Positions 1 to 8,668 of a DNA stretch of 64,000 nt are shown here, piece by piece. Source of the stretch: Bacteroidales bacterium. GTDB taxonomy: Bacteria; Bacteroidota; Bacteroidia; Bacteroidales; Muribaculaceae. The position numbers and the translations under genes were made by a program. The stretch is taken from NCBI GenBank assembly GCA_014800735.1, contig JAAVFP010000012.1, positions 43,692 to 107,691 on the forward strand, in the 5' to 3' direction. The notes under the pieces were generated by a model. The model had not been told where the DNA came from. It searched no databases and saw only the letters and a list, made by a program, of their open reading frames with translations. Within the stretch, counting starts at the first letter, position 1. Every line of letters starts with the position of its first letter.

Positions 1-516
1 ACCGCCGGAGGTCGGCCGCTCGTTGCTGAAAGCTTCCCTATAATTAACCGCGGGCCCGAGGATGCCATCATGAGCGCTACGCCGTGGTTTCTCACTCCGT
101 TGTTCGTGTGCTGGCTGGCCTTCGCACTTGTTTTGTGGGTAGTAATCCGCGATTTGAACCACCGCAGGATCACCCGGTGGGTGGATGCCGCGTACTTCGC
201 CCTAATGGGCGTGGCGGGGTGCCTGCTCACATTCCTCATCTTCATCTCCGTGCACGAGGCCACCTCGCCCAATTGGCTTTACGCCTGGCTCAATCCCCTG
301 TGTCTGGTGGTTCCGGCTCTGATATGGATAAAATCGGCAAAAAATGTGCTTTTTTGCTACCAAATTATTAACTTTGCACTTCTGATTTTGTTATGTGTTG
401 GATGGGCATATCTCCCTCAGTCCGCCAACCCTGCATTTCTCCCGCTGATTTTAGCGGATTTACTCCTTTCAGGCCGTTATATATACCTACAAATTGACCA
501 AACGCATAAAAAATAG
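1..516 (+). CDS. DUF4105-family membrane protein, C-terminal part (5' truncated by window)
   Basis: The reading frame is open back to base 1 without a stop, so the ATG at 70 in the ORF track is internal and the true start lies outside the window. The visible 171 residues contain about four hydrophobic membrane segments (residues near WFLTPLFVCWLAFALVLW and later LLILLCVGWAYL) and a conserved-looking 'ITRWVDA' loop. From memory this matches the C-terminal membrane part of Bacteroidota DUF4105 (Lnb-type N-terminal periplasmic domain) proteins, which are commonly followed by the alkaline-phosphatase-like gene seen next. The function of the family is not established. The end overlaps the next gene by 23 bp, which suggests one transcript. 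Confidence 0.7.
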   Translation, partial: TAGGRPLVAESFPIINRGPEDAIMSATPWFLTPLFVCWLAFALVLWVVIRDLNHRRITRWVDAAYFALMGVAGCLLTFLIFISVHEATSPNWLYAWLNPLCLVVPALIWIKSAKNVLFCYQIINFALLILLCVGWAYLPQSANPAFLPLILADLLLSGRYIYLQIDQTHKK

Positions 517-2125
517 GATAAGCGCTTCGATGCCGGGCATCGTATTTGCCCTGATGACCTCGCTGGCTGCGGTGAGCATGAATGCCGCCGATGCCCGCCA
601 GGCCCGTCTGCTTGTGAGCATTGTTGTGGACGGCCTCGACAATGACTACCTCGATTTGCTGCGCGAGCATTTCGGCGACGGAGGCTTCCGCCGTCTGGAG
701 CGCGAAGGTGCCGTGATTGTCAATGCCGATTTCGGCACGAGCATGGATGCCACCGCGGCTACGGCAATGATTATGAGCGGTGCGGCTCCCTCGCTTTCGG
801 GCGTGGCTGCCGACACGCGCTACGACCGTAACCGACTGCGCGAAACTCCCGTCTACACCGACCCCGACGTGCTGGGCAACTTCACGTCGGACACCTACTC
901 CCCGGCAGCGCTCCGTGTTACGACAGTGTCGGACGAGGCCAGGATTGCATCCGGAGGCACCAACGTGGTCTACGCCGTAGCACCCAAAGCAGGCCAGGCA
1001 ATAGGCTTGGGCGGACATACCGCCAACGCCGTGCTGTGGCTCGACAACAAGACAGGCAACTGGGCATCAAGCACTTTCTACCAGGACATGCCTGTGGGCA
1101 TAGCCACGCGCAACCGCACCTCGCCCCTGCAGGCGCGGCTCGACACCATGACCTGGACCCCCTCCATGGCCCCGGCCGACTACCCCGCCCTGCCTGACCA
1201 CCTGACGCGCTATCCCTTCCGCTACGTGTTCCCGCGCGGCAACTCGGCGCGCCTCGACATGTTCACGGCGTCGCCCATGATAAACCGCGAGGTCACTACT
1301 GTGGCCCTGGACCTGCTGCAGAGCATGCACGTGGGCCAGCACGACGGTGTGACCGACGTTCTCAACCTGGCCTATACCCTCCAGCCCTACAACTACGGCA
1401 AGAACCCCGATAGCCGCCCGGAGCTGATGGACGCCTACGTGAAGCTGGACCGCAACCTGGAGCAACTGTTCAAGGCCATAGACAGCAGCATAGGCACCGG
1501 CAACACGGTGATATACCTTGCCGCCACTCCTCCATCGGGCCGCAGCCGCCGCGACGATGAGCGCTGGGCAGTGCCCTACGGCGAATTTTCAACCCGCAAG
1601 GCCGCCTCGCTCCTGAACATGTACCTGATGGCCGTGTACGGCAACGGCGACTACGTGAGTGCCATCCACAACGGCCACATATTCCTGAATCAGCAGCTGA
1701 TACAGGAAAAGGGCCTTGACGCGCATACCGTGCGCAACGAGGCTGCCGGCTTTCTGGCGAAAATGACAGGCGTGGACCGCGTCCACACCATCGACGATAT
1801 TGTGGCCGGCCATGCCGGCGAACGTGCCGAGGCTCTCCGGCGCAACACCACAGCCGCCACCGCCGGCGACCTTCTGCTGGAAGTGGCCCCGGGCTTCGAG
1901 ATTGTTGACGACTACAACCTCGCGGTGACCGACGGCAGCACTCACCTGGTGGAGCGCGCGGCCGCCACTACTGCTCCGGCCTTTATTCTCGCGCCGGACA
2001 TTGCCCCTCAGACCATAGGCACTCCCGTGGACGTGCGAGCTCTCGCTCCCACGGTGGCACGCATTCTGCGCATCCGTTCGCCCAACGGCGCTTCGGTGGC
2101 TCCCCTCACTCTGGAGCGCAGATAA
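494..2125 (+). CDS. Alkaline phosphatase superfamily-like secreted protein, probably catalytically degenerate
   Basis: The 543-residue protein starts at TTG 494, which gives a positively charged N-terminus (MTKRIKNR) and a signal peptide ending near AADA; ATG 530 is an alternative start without the charged region. The fold signature of type I phosphodiesterase/PafA-like phosphatases is recognisable: 'SIVVDGLDNDYL' near the N-terminus and 'ATAMIMSGAAPSLSGV' around the nucleophile region. The later metal-binding motifs of active members are not seen: the usual T-A-D-H-G is 'LAATPPSG', and the usual S-T-D-Y-x-G-H region reads 'LQPYNYGKNPDS'. I infer a non-enzymatic or altered protein conserved beside DUF4105. 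It is predicted periplasmic or secreted. An inverted repeat lies between it and secA, but no clear terminator. Confidence 0.75.
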   Translation: MTKRIKNRISASMPGIVFALMTSLAAVSMNAADARQARLLVSIVVDGLDNDYLDLLREHFGDGGFRRLEREGAVIVNADFGTSMDATAATAMIMSGAAPSLSGVAADTRYDRNRLRETPVYTDPDVLGNFTSDTYSPAALRVTTVSDEARIASGGTNVVYAVAPKAGQAIGLGGHTANAVLWLDNKTGNWASSTFYQDMPVGIATRNRTSPLQARLDTMTWTPSMAPADYPALPDHLTRYPFRYVFPRGNSARLDMFTASPMINREVTTVALDLLQSMHVGQHDGVTDVLNLAYTLQPYNYGKNPDSRPELMDAYVKLDRNLEQLFKAIDSSIGTGNTVIYLAATPPSGRSRRDDERWAVPYGEFSTRKAASLLNMYLMAVYGNGDYVSAIHNGHIFLNQQLIQEKGLDAHTVRNEAAGFLAKMTGVDRVHTIDDIVAGHAGERAEALRRNTTAATAGDLLLEVAPGFEIVDDYNLAVTDGSTHLVERAAATTAPAFILAPDIAPQTIGTPVDVRALAPTVARILRIRSPNGASVAPLTLERR

Positions 2126-2173
2126 TTTTTGCTTCTCGGTCCGATTCCCTCACTTTTTTCGTGATGATTCGTA

Positions 2174-2190
2174 CTTCTATTATGTAGAAG
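2174..2190. promoter_or_regulatory. Small perfect inverted repeat upstream of secA promoter
   Basis: CTTCTA and TAGAAG form a perfect 6-bp inverted repeat with a 5-nt spacer, overlapping the region expected for the -33 element of the secA promoter. It is not followed directly by a T run, so it is a poor terminator. It could be an operator or chance. Confidence 0.3.
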
Positions 2191-2212
2191 CACAGGATTT
2201 TTCGTACCTTTG
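2181..2212 (+). promoter_or_regulatory. Bacteroidota-type promoter of secA
   Basis: TACCTTTG (2205-2212) matches the TAnnTTTG -7 consensus, and TATG (2181-2184) lies exactly 20 bp upstream as a 3/4 match to the -33 TTTG. Transcription would start near 2218, giving a leader of about 33 nt before the secA ATG at 2251. Confidence 0.7.
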
Positions 2213-2250
2213 CGTGCACATTAAATATTGAAATAAGAAAAAATACATAT

Positions 2251-5200
2251 ATGTCATTTACATCAATACTGAAGAAACTCTTCGGCGACAAATCCACCCG
2301 CGACCTCAAGGCTATCGCGCCCATCCTGCAGAAATGCAAGGAACAGATTCCCGTTGCCGAGCAAAAGAGCATCGACGAGCTCCGCGCCGCTATTGACAGC
2401 GTCCGCGCCGACATCGCCGCCGCCGTAGCTGCCGACGAGGCCGCTATTGCCGAAATCCGCACAAATGTCGAGGACCTCCCCTTCGACGAGCGCCAACCCC
2501 TGTGGGACAAGATTGATGCCCACGAAAAGAGCATCCTCGACATTCTGGAGGACAAACTCAACGAACACCTCCCCGTGGTGTTCGCCACCCTGCGCGAAAC
2601 TGCCAAGCGCTTCGCCAACGCCGAGAACGGCGAACTCACCGTGACAGCAACCGACTTCGACCGCGACCTTGCCGGTCAGGGCCGCGAATTTGTGCGCATC
2701 GAGGGCGACAAAGCCATCTGGCAGAACCACTGGATGGCCGGAGGCAACGAAGTGACCTGGGATATGGCTCACTACGACGTCCAGCTCATCGGTGGTATCG
2801 TGCTCCATCAGGGCAAAATCGCCGAAATGGCTACCGGTGAAGGTAAAACCCTTGTGGCCACCTTGCCGGTGTTCCTCCGCTCCCTTTCCAAGAAGGGCGT
2901 GCACGTGGTGACCGTGAACGACTACCTCTCCAAGCGCGACTCCGAGTGGATGGGCCCGCTCTACATGTTCCACGGCGCTTCCGTGGACTGCATCGACAAG
3001 CACGACCCCAACACCCCCGAGCGTCGCCGCGCTTATATGTGCGACATCACCTACGGCACCAACAACGAATTCGGCTTCGACTACCTGCGCGACAACATGG
3101 CCATGACCCCCGATGACCTTGTGCAGCGCAAGCACTATTACGCCATCGTCGACGAGGTCGACTCGGTGCTCATCGATGATGCCCGTACGCCTCTCATCAT
3201 CTCCGGCCCCATTCCCCGCGGCGAGGAGCAACTCTTCGACCAGTTCAAGGACAATGTTGAGCGCGTGGTGCGTGCCCAGCAGCGCCTGGTCACCGGTATC
3301 CTGGCCGAGGCCAAGACCAAGCTTGCCAGCGACGACAAGGACGTGAAAAAGGAAGGCGCCCTGTTATTGTTCCGCGCCTACAAGGGTCTGCCCAAGAACT
3401 CCGCCCTCATCCGCTTCCTGAGCCAGGAAGGCATGAAGAACACCCTGCTCGAAACTGAAGCCCACTACCTGCAGGACAACCAGCGCGAAATGCCCGAGGT
3501 GGTTGATCCGCTCTACTTCGTTATCGACGAAAAGAACCGCTCCGTGGAGCTCACCGACAAGGGCCTGGACGAGCTCACCGGCCACATCGAGGACCCCGAA
3601 TTCTTCGTGCTTCCGGACATCGCCGCCCAGCTTTCCGAAACCGAGCATATCGCCGATCCCGCCCAACGCCAGGAGCGCAAAGACGAACTGATGGCCAACT
3701 ATGCCATCAAATCCGAGCGAGTACACACCGTGAACCAGCTACTGAAGGCCTACACCCTGTTCATGCGCGACATCGAGTACGTCGTGGATGACAACAAGGT
3801 GAAAATCGTCGACGAGCAGACCGGCCGTATCATGGAAGGCCGCCGCTACTCCGACGGTCTGCACCAGGCTATCGAGGCCAAGGAAGGCGTAAAGGTTGAG
3901 GCCGCCACGCAGACCTTCGCCACCATCACTCTGCAGAACTACTTCCGCATGTACCACAAGCTGGCCGGTATGACCGGTACTGCCGAAACCGAGGCAGGCG
4001 AGCTCTGGGACATCTACAAGCTCGATGTGGTCACCATCCCCACCAACCGCCCCATTGCGCGCCGCGACCTCAACGACCGCGTGTATCGCACCAAAAAGGA
4101 GAAATACAAGGCTGTAATCGCCGAAATCGTCAAGCTTGTCAACGAAGGCCGTCCTGTGCTTGTGGGCACAACCTCGGTTGAAATCTCCGAGCTGCTGAGC
4201 AAAATGCTCACCATGCAGAAAATACCCCACAACGTGCTCAACGCCAAGCTGCACCAGCGCGAAGCTGAAATCGTGGCCCTTGCTGGCCGCAAAGGCACCG
4301 TGACCATCGCCACCAACATGGCAGGCCGTGGTACGGACATCAAGCTCACCCCCGAAGTGAAGGAAGCCGGCGGTCTGGCAATCATCGGCACCGAACGCCA
4401 CGAAAGCCGCCGTGTGGACCGCCAGCTGCGCGGTCGTGCCGGCCGTCAGGGCGACCCCGGTTCGTCAGTGTTCTTCGTGTCGTTCGAGGACCAGCTGATG
4501 CGCCTGTTCGCCACCGACTCCGTTGTGAAGATGCTTGACCGCCTCGGCCTGCAGGAGGACGAGATGATTGAGCACAAGATTGTGAACAACGCCATCGAAA
4601 AAGCTCAGAAGCGTGTGGAGGAGAACAACTTCGGCATCCGCAAGCGCCTGCTTGAGTTCGACGACGTGATGAACAAGCAGCGAACCTACATCTACGAGCG
4701 CCGCCGCCATGCAGTGCTGGGCGAACGTATCGGTGTTGATATCATCAACATGCTCTACGACACGGTTGAGAACATCGTCCTCACCTACGAGCAGCCTGCC
4801 GACTACGCCGACATGTGCAACGAAATCTTCCGCGTGCTCGCCATCGAGGCACCCTTCACCCAGGAGGAATATGCCAACATGAGCCGCGAGGAGCGTGTGG
4901 AAAAGCTCCACGCTGCCGCCGTCGAAGCTCTGGACCGCAAGAGTGACCGTATCCGCGAGGTAGCCATGCCCGTAATCACCCAGATGGCCGAGAACACCGA
5001 CTACAACGGCCTCATCCTGGTGCCCATCACCGATGGCAAGCGCATCTTCAACCTGCGCGTTGACCTCCGCACATGCGTGGCCACCGAGTGCCGCTCCATC
5101 ATCAAAGAATGGCACAAGGCGCTGATGCTCGTCACCATCGACGAACTCTGGAAAGAACACCTGCGCGAGCTGGACCAGCTGCGCCAGAGCGTGCAGAACG

Positions 5201-5643
5201 CCGCCTACGAACAGAAGGACCCGCTGGTAATCTACAAGGTTGAATCCTTCCACCTGTTCGAGAACATGCTCAGCAACCTCAACGCAAAGGCCGTCAGCGC
5301 CCTTATGCGCGGCCAGATCTTCGTGCGCCAGGCACCGCAGGCTCCTAATCCCGCGCCCCAGGCACCCCAAGACGCCCACGATGGCGAGCCTGGACCCGAG
5401 CAGCCCCGCCGTCCGCAGCCCGAGCTCCACGAAACTCAGGCCGAGCTCCCCAAGCGCCAGCAGTACCGCGAAAGCAAAGCCGAACTCCCCGGTCAGGCCG
5501 AGCAACGTGCCGCAGCAGGTGCTCCCCAAGGCGAGCGCGAAAAGGCCATGCCGGCCCGATCGCAGAAGGTGGTGGGCCGCAACGACCTCTGCCCCTGCGG
5601 CAGCGGCAAGAAGTTCAAGAACTGCCACGGCAAGGGAATGTAA
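2251..5643 (+). CDS. secA: Preprotein translocase ATPase SecA
   Basis: SecA is the motor that drives unfolded preproteins through SecYEG at the inner membrane. The 1130-residue product has the Walker A motif 'MATGEGKTL' near residue 193, the DEAD-type '[15 protein letters not shown]' near 300, '[15 protein letters not shown]' and '[15 protein letters not shown]' in the second motor domain, and a C-terminal SEC-C zinc motif '[14 protein letters not shown]'. It is longer than E. coli SecA (901 residues), as usual in Bacteroidota, with extra sequence between the motor motifs and a Pro/Gln/Glu-rich linker before the zinc tail. It has its own promoter and a terminator directly downstream. Confidence 0.98.
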   Translation: MSFTSILKKLFGDKSTRDLKAIAPILQKCKEQIPVAEQKSIDELRAAIDSVRADIAAAVAADEAAIAEIRTNVEDLPFDERQPLWDKIDAHEKSILDILEDKLNEHLPVVFATLRETAKRFANAENGELTVTATDFDRDLAGQGREFVRIEGDKAIWQNHWMAGGNEVTWDMAHYDVQLIGGIVLHQGKIAEMATGEGKTLVATLPVFLRSLSKKGVHVVTVNDYLSKRDSEWMGPLYMFHGASVDCIDKHDPNTPERRRAYMCDITYGTNNEFGFDYLRDNMAMTPDDLVQRKHYYAIVDEVDSVLIDDARTPLIISGPIPRGEEQLFDQFKDNVERVVRAQQRLVTGILAEAKTKLASDDKDVKKEGALLLFRAYKGLPKNSALIRFLSQEGMKNTLLETEAHYLQDNQREMPEVVDPLYFVIDEKNRSVELTDKGLDELTGHIEDPEFFVLPDIAAQLSETEHIADPAQRQERKDELMANYAIKSERVHTVNQLLKAYTLFMRDIEYVVDDNKVKIVDEQTGRIMEGRRYSDGLHQAIEAKEGVKVEAATQTFATITLQNYFRMYHKLAGMTGTAETEAGELWDIYKLDVVTIPTNRPIARRDLNDRVYRTKKEKYKAVIAEIVKLVNEGRPVLVGTTSVEISELLSKMLTMQKIPHNVLNAKLHQREAEIVALAGRKGTVTIATNMAGRGTDIKLTPEVKEAGGLAIIGTERHESRRVDRQLRGRAGRQGDPGSSVFFVSFEDQLMRLFATDSVVKMLDRLGLQEDEMIEHKIVNNAIEKAQKRVEENNFGIRKRLLEFDDVMNKQRTYIYERRRHAVLGERIGVDIINMLYDTVENIVLTYEQPADYADMCNEIFRVLAIEAPFTQEEYANMSREERVEKLHAAAVEALDRKSDRIREVAMPVITQMAENTDYNGLILVPITDGKRIFNLRVDLRTCVATECRSIIKEWHKALMLVTIDELWKEHLRELDQLRQSVQNAAYEQKDPLVIYKVESFHLFENMLSNLNAKAVSALMRGQIFVRQAPQAPNPAPQAPQDAHDGEPGPEQPRRPQPELHETQAELPKRQQYRESKAELPGQAEQRAAAGAPQGEREKAMPARSQKVVGRNDLCPCGSGKKFKNCHGKGM

Positions 5644-5663
5644 TCCCACCCCGCACCAAGCAC

Positions 5664-5694
5664 AAAACCGGACGCCCAGCGCCCGGTTTTTTTT
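5664..5694 (+). terminator. Rho-independent terminator of secA
   Basis: AAAACCGGACGC pairs with GCGCCCGGTTTT across a 3-nt loop with one mismatch, and the 3' arm runs into eight T residues, 23 bp after the secA stop codon. Confidence 0.9.
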
Positions 5695-5719
5695 GTGAAT
5701 TAGTGGAAGGAGTTTGAGT

Positions 5720-5799
5720 GAGTTTAGGGTCAGTAGGGTCATTAGGGTCCTTAGGGTCCTTAATGACCTTAATGACCCTAAAGACCTTAAACACCCTAA
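5720..5799. repeat. Degenerate short tandem/inverted repeat tract (TTAGGGTC / GACCTTAA)
   Basis: About four copies of (nn)TTAGGGTC with a 9-10 bp period are followed by four complementary-sense units (TTAATGACC, TTAATGACCC, TAAAGACC, TTAAACACCC), so the two halves can fold on each other. It sits between two facing terminators. Long frames through it (FRVIRVLRVLND-type translations) are artefacts of the repeat. Similar looser tracts occur near 12125-12165 and 58684-58720. Confidence 0.75.
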
Positions 5800-5804
5800 T
5801 TGCC

Positions 5805-5840
5805 AAAAAAAAGCCGGGCGCAGATGGGTGCGCCCGGCTT
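5805..5840 (-). terminator. Terminator of the SusCD/lipoprotein operon
   Basis: On the minus strand AAGCCGGGCGCA pairs perfectly with TGCGCCCGGCTT across a 6-nt loop and is followed by eight T residues (A run at 5805-5812 on the plus strand). It lies 25 bp after the stop of the last gene of the operon. Confidence 0.92.
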
Positions 5841-5864
5841 GTGCTATTCAGCGAGTTGGAATTA

Positions 5865-6797
5865 TTACTTCACAGCCTGGAATGTCCAGTGTGTGGACGA
5901 GGATGCCCAGTTGGGGTCGCAGAGCACTGCGCCGTCGCCCGGGCCGATGATAATCATGTGCTCATCATCGAGCATCGCCAGATCAAAAGTCTCAAGACCG
6001 GCCGCCAGATACCACGAGTACTGGGTGGCATCCACCTGGTGAGGCAGCAGCACGCCGCTGATTTTGATGGTACCAACCCAGCCCAGGGCTGCCTTGGCGG
6101 GAGTGGTGAACATTTCAACTGCAAAGCTGCCGGTAGCCTCGTGGCCGTCCGAGTAATGAACGGTTACGTTTGCACCGCCGTCAAGGTCGAACTTAACCCA
6201 CTCGTCCATACTCATCATCTGGCCGGTCCAGGCGTCTTCCTGGCCGATGCCGAAGCATTCCCAGTTAGGGCCGGTAGCCGACCAGCCGTAGCCGCCGCCA
6301 CCGAAGGGGCCCCACGAGCCGTCGATATACTGATAGTTGCCGTTTTCGTAGTCGTAGCCTACCCACCACTGCCACTTCTTGCCTTCGGCGCTGCCGTTGG
6401 CCAGAGTGTAGAATTCCTGCGAGAGCTCGTAGGTGATGTCGTCCACGTGCACGGGCACGTCCACATCAACGAATTTGCTGCCGGCAAAAACCTTGGCCGA
6501 GAACATGAGGTCGCCGGTGAAAGGTACCACCACGTCCACATAGTTTTCAGTGCCGCAGTTCAGGAAGGTTTTGCCCACCATGTAGTCCAGCTGGCAGGCG
6601 TAGCCGGTGTTGTTGAACACACGCACCTTGTTACCGTCGGCCTGGAACGAGAATTTGGGCGTGAACTCACCGGCAAGAGTTTCAACATCGGTCAGTGCGT
6701 TCTCGAACTCCTTGTCGCCCACCGAGGTGTGGAGGCACGAGGTGAAGCTCATCGAAGCAGCGGCCAGTGCTATGCTGAGAATATGTTTGGTTTTCAT
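5865..6797 (-). CDS. SusE-position surface lipoprotein, putative glycan binding
   Basis: The 310-residue product begins with a lipoprotein signal peptide ending in the lipobox 'FTSC' (Cys 21), so it is probably exported to the outer membrane surface. The rest is rich in Trp, Tyr and Gly ('KWQWWVGYDYENGNYQY', 'WGPFGGGGYGW'), typical of beta-sheet carbohydrate-binding modules. I do not recognise a specific domain. It is the third gene after susC and susD, 20 bp downstream of susD, the place where SusE/SusF-type glycan-binding lipoproteins are usually found. The glycan role is inferred from position and composition; the substrate cannot be read from the sequence. Confidence 0.75.
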   Translation of the reverse strand: MKTKHILSIALAAASMSFTSCLHTSVGDKEFENALTDVETLAGEFTPKFSFQADGNKVRVFNNTGYACQLDYMVGKTFLNCGTENYVDVVVPFTGDLMFSAKVFAGSKFVDVDVPVHVDDITYELSQEFYTLANGSAEGKKWQWWVGYDYENGNYQYIDGSWGPFGGGGYGWSATGPNWECFGIGQEDAWTGQMMSMDEWVKFDLDGGANVTVHYSDGHEATGSFAVEMFTTPAKAALGWVGTIKISGVLLPHQVDATQYSWYLAAGLETFDLAMLDDEHMIIIGPGDGAVLCDPNWASSSTHWTFQAVK

Positions 6798-6817
6798 TGC
6801 TTGGTTCGGATTTAGAA

Positions 6818-8644
6818 TTAATACTGACCGCTGAAGTTACCTTCGTTGGACGCCCAGCCGGCGTTCTGGGTGAGCACGCCGTTGGATTTGATGATTTCCT
6901 GGTCGGGAATGGGAAGCCAACCCTTGGTTTCAGGACGGTAGCGCACGTTGACGATGCGGAGCTCGCCGTCGCAGTAAGCGGGCACGTTGGTGCGGTGTGC
7001 ATCCAGCAGGTCGAGCTTGCCCCAGCGCTTGAGGTCGAAGAAGCGCAGGCCTTCGAAAGCCAGCTCGTGGCGACGCTCGGCAATGAGGTTGTCAAGGCTG
7101 TAGCCCACGGGGTCGAGGTTCACACGGGCGCGCACCTTGTTCATGCCGTCGGCGGTGCCGGTGAGCTCGGAGTGCATCAGCAGCACGTCGGCGAAGCGAA
7201 TCCAGATATCATCCATGAAGATGCAGGACATAAAGTCGTTGTCGGTCTTGGTGAGGATGTCGGGCACGCAGTACCACCACAGGGGCACACCGTCGGTAAT
7301 GGAGTTCTGGTAGTCGCGGTTGCCGCCTTCGTACTTGCTCACGTCCGTGTGCACGTTGATGGCGATGTACTTCTTGTTGAACATGTGGGTGTCCTCCACC
7401 TGGTGGAAACCATTGTCGTGGTACACGAGGTGGCTGCCGTCGGGCAGTACCTCGGAGGGGTCGTCCACGTTGAGAATGGAAGCACGCTTGCGGATATCAT
7501 TGTCATCCCAGGTGTTCCAGATGTCGGGGGTGATTGTACCACCGCCCCAGCCCTGGCCGAAGGGATATGTGCCGCCCCAGAAGTCGTCATTTTCCTCGGC
7601 GTTGGGGTTATAGGCAGCGCTCTGATAGCGGATGCCGAAGAAAAGAGCGGTCAGGTTGCGGCCGTACATCTGCTGGCCGTAGGCATGCTTGCCCACGAAC
7701 ACAAACTCGGGGTTCTCGCGGAAGCCCTGGGTCTGGCCTTCCCAGCCCTGCCAGCCGGTGTTGTCGCCCAGCCAGCTCCAGCCCTGCTCTTTGTTGAGCC
7801 AGTAGTCGCCGGCGGCGGAGTAGGGCCACAGTTCGCCGAAGTTATCGGCAAGGCGGTGACCCGAGTTGTTGATGCAGTCTTCGAGATATTTGATGACGTC
7901 GGCCTTGGTCACAGTGCCCTCATCGTTGGGCAGAGTGATGGTGTCCTTGCCGTAGTAGCCACTGTAGAACAGGTACACACGGGCCAGCAGAGCCTCGGCG
8001 GCCCACTTGGTGGCGTGGCCGTCGGTGCCCACGCCGTTCATGCCTTCGTGCTTGGTGTTGGGCAGCAGGTTCATGGCTTTCAGAAGGTCGGAAGCAATCT
8101 GGCCATAAGCCTCGTCGGGTTCGCTCTGGGGCAGGTTGGCGGGCTCGGCGGTCAGGGGCATGGGCACGCGCTCAAAGAACTTCACGAGGTCAAAGAAGTA
8201 GAACGCGCGCATGAAGTAGCCCTGGCCCAGGATGTTGTTGCGTGCTTCCTCCTGGCCGGTCCAATCAATGCCGGCTTCGGAGTCAAAGAGGAAGTTGCAA
8301 CGGTAGATACCCTGGTACATACGGCTCCAGAAGCCCTGGTACTGGTTGTCGTTGTCCTTCGAGAACGAAGCCACAGCCTGGCAGGGAGGATCGTCCTTGC
8401 CGGCGGCGCCGAAGCGCTCGTCGCTCATCAGCTCAGCCACGAACAGGGGGTTGTTGTAGGGAGTATCCGAGTCGCCCATCATCGGACGATAGATGCCGGT
8501 GACGATTTCGTAGGCATCGCTCACGGTCTTGGGGAAGTTGCTGGAGTCCTTGGACGTGAGGTTGTCGGTGTCCAGGAAGCTGTCGGAACAGCCGGTCAGC
8601 ATCAGCGCTGCGGTGAGTCCGCACAATATTTTTTTAATATCCAT
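6818..8644 (-). CDS. SusD/RagB-family outer membrane lipoprotein
   Basis: This 608-residue protein is the surface lid that captures substrate and feeds it to its SusC partner. It has a signal peptide with lipobox 'LTGC', the early 'FLDTDNLTSKDSSNFP' region typical of SusD, TPR-like helices ('AEALLARVYLFYSGYYG'), and the conserved C-terminal 'IAERRHELAFEGLRFFDLKRWG' region. It lies 24 bp downstream of susC. The ligand is unknown; no glycoside hydrolase, peptidase or regulator gene adjoins the operon to hint at it. Confidence 0.96.
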   Translation of the reverse strand: MDIKKILCGLTAALMLTGCSDSFLDTDNLTSKDSSNFPKTVSDAYEIVTGIYRPMMGDSDTPYNNPLFVAELMSDERFGAAGKDDPPCQAVASFSKDNDNQYQGFWSRMYQGIYRCNFLFDSEAGIDWTGQEEARNNILGQGYFMRAFYFFDLVKFFERVPMPLTAEPANLPQSEPDEAYGQIASDLLKAMNLLPNTKHEGMNGVGTDGHATKWAAEALLARVYLFYSGYYGKDTITLPNDEGTVTKADVIKYLEDCINNSGHRLADNFGELWPYSAAGDYWLNKEQGWSWLGDNTGWQGWEGQTQGFRENPEFVFVGKHAYGQQMYGRNLTALFFGIRYQSAAYNPNAEENDDFWGGTYPFGQGWGGGTITPDIWNTWDDNDIRKRASILNVDDPSEVLPDGSHLVYHDNGFHQVEDTHMFNKKYIAINVHTDVSKYEGGNRDYQNSITDGVPLWWYCVPDILTKTDNDFMSCIFMDDIWIRFADVLLMHSELTGTADGMNKVRARVNLDPVGYSLDNLIAERRHELAFEGLRFFDLKRWGKLDLLDAHRTNVPAYCDGELRIVNVRYRPETKGWLPIPDQEIIKSNGVLTQNAGWASNEGNFSGQY

Positions 8645-8668
8645 GATATTGTCCTTCAGTGAGAGAAA

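Noticed and set aside
5720-5799. Telomere-like TTAGGG repeats
   Set aside because: Only a few degenerate copies in an intergenic region of a bacterial chromosome; resemblance to telomere repeats is chance.
5720-5799. CRISPR array
   Set aside because: Units are 9-10 bp with no unique spacers, and no cas genes occur in the window.
5718-6815. 365-residue plus-strand frame across the repeat tract and lipoprotein gene
   Set aside because: It starts in the TTAGGGTC repeats and runs antisense to the SusE-position lipoprotein and across its terminator.
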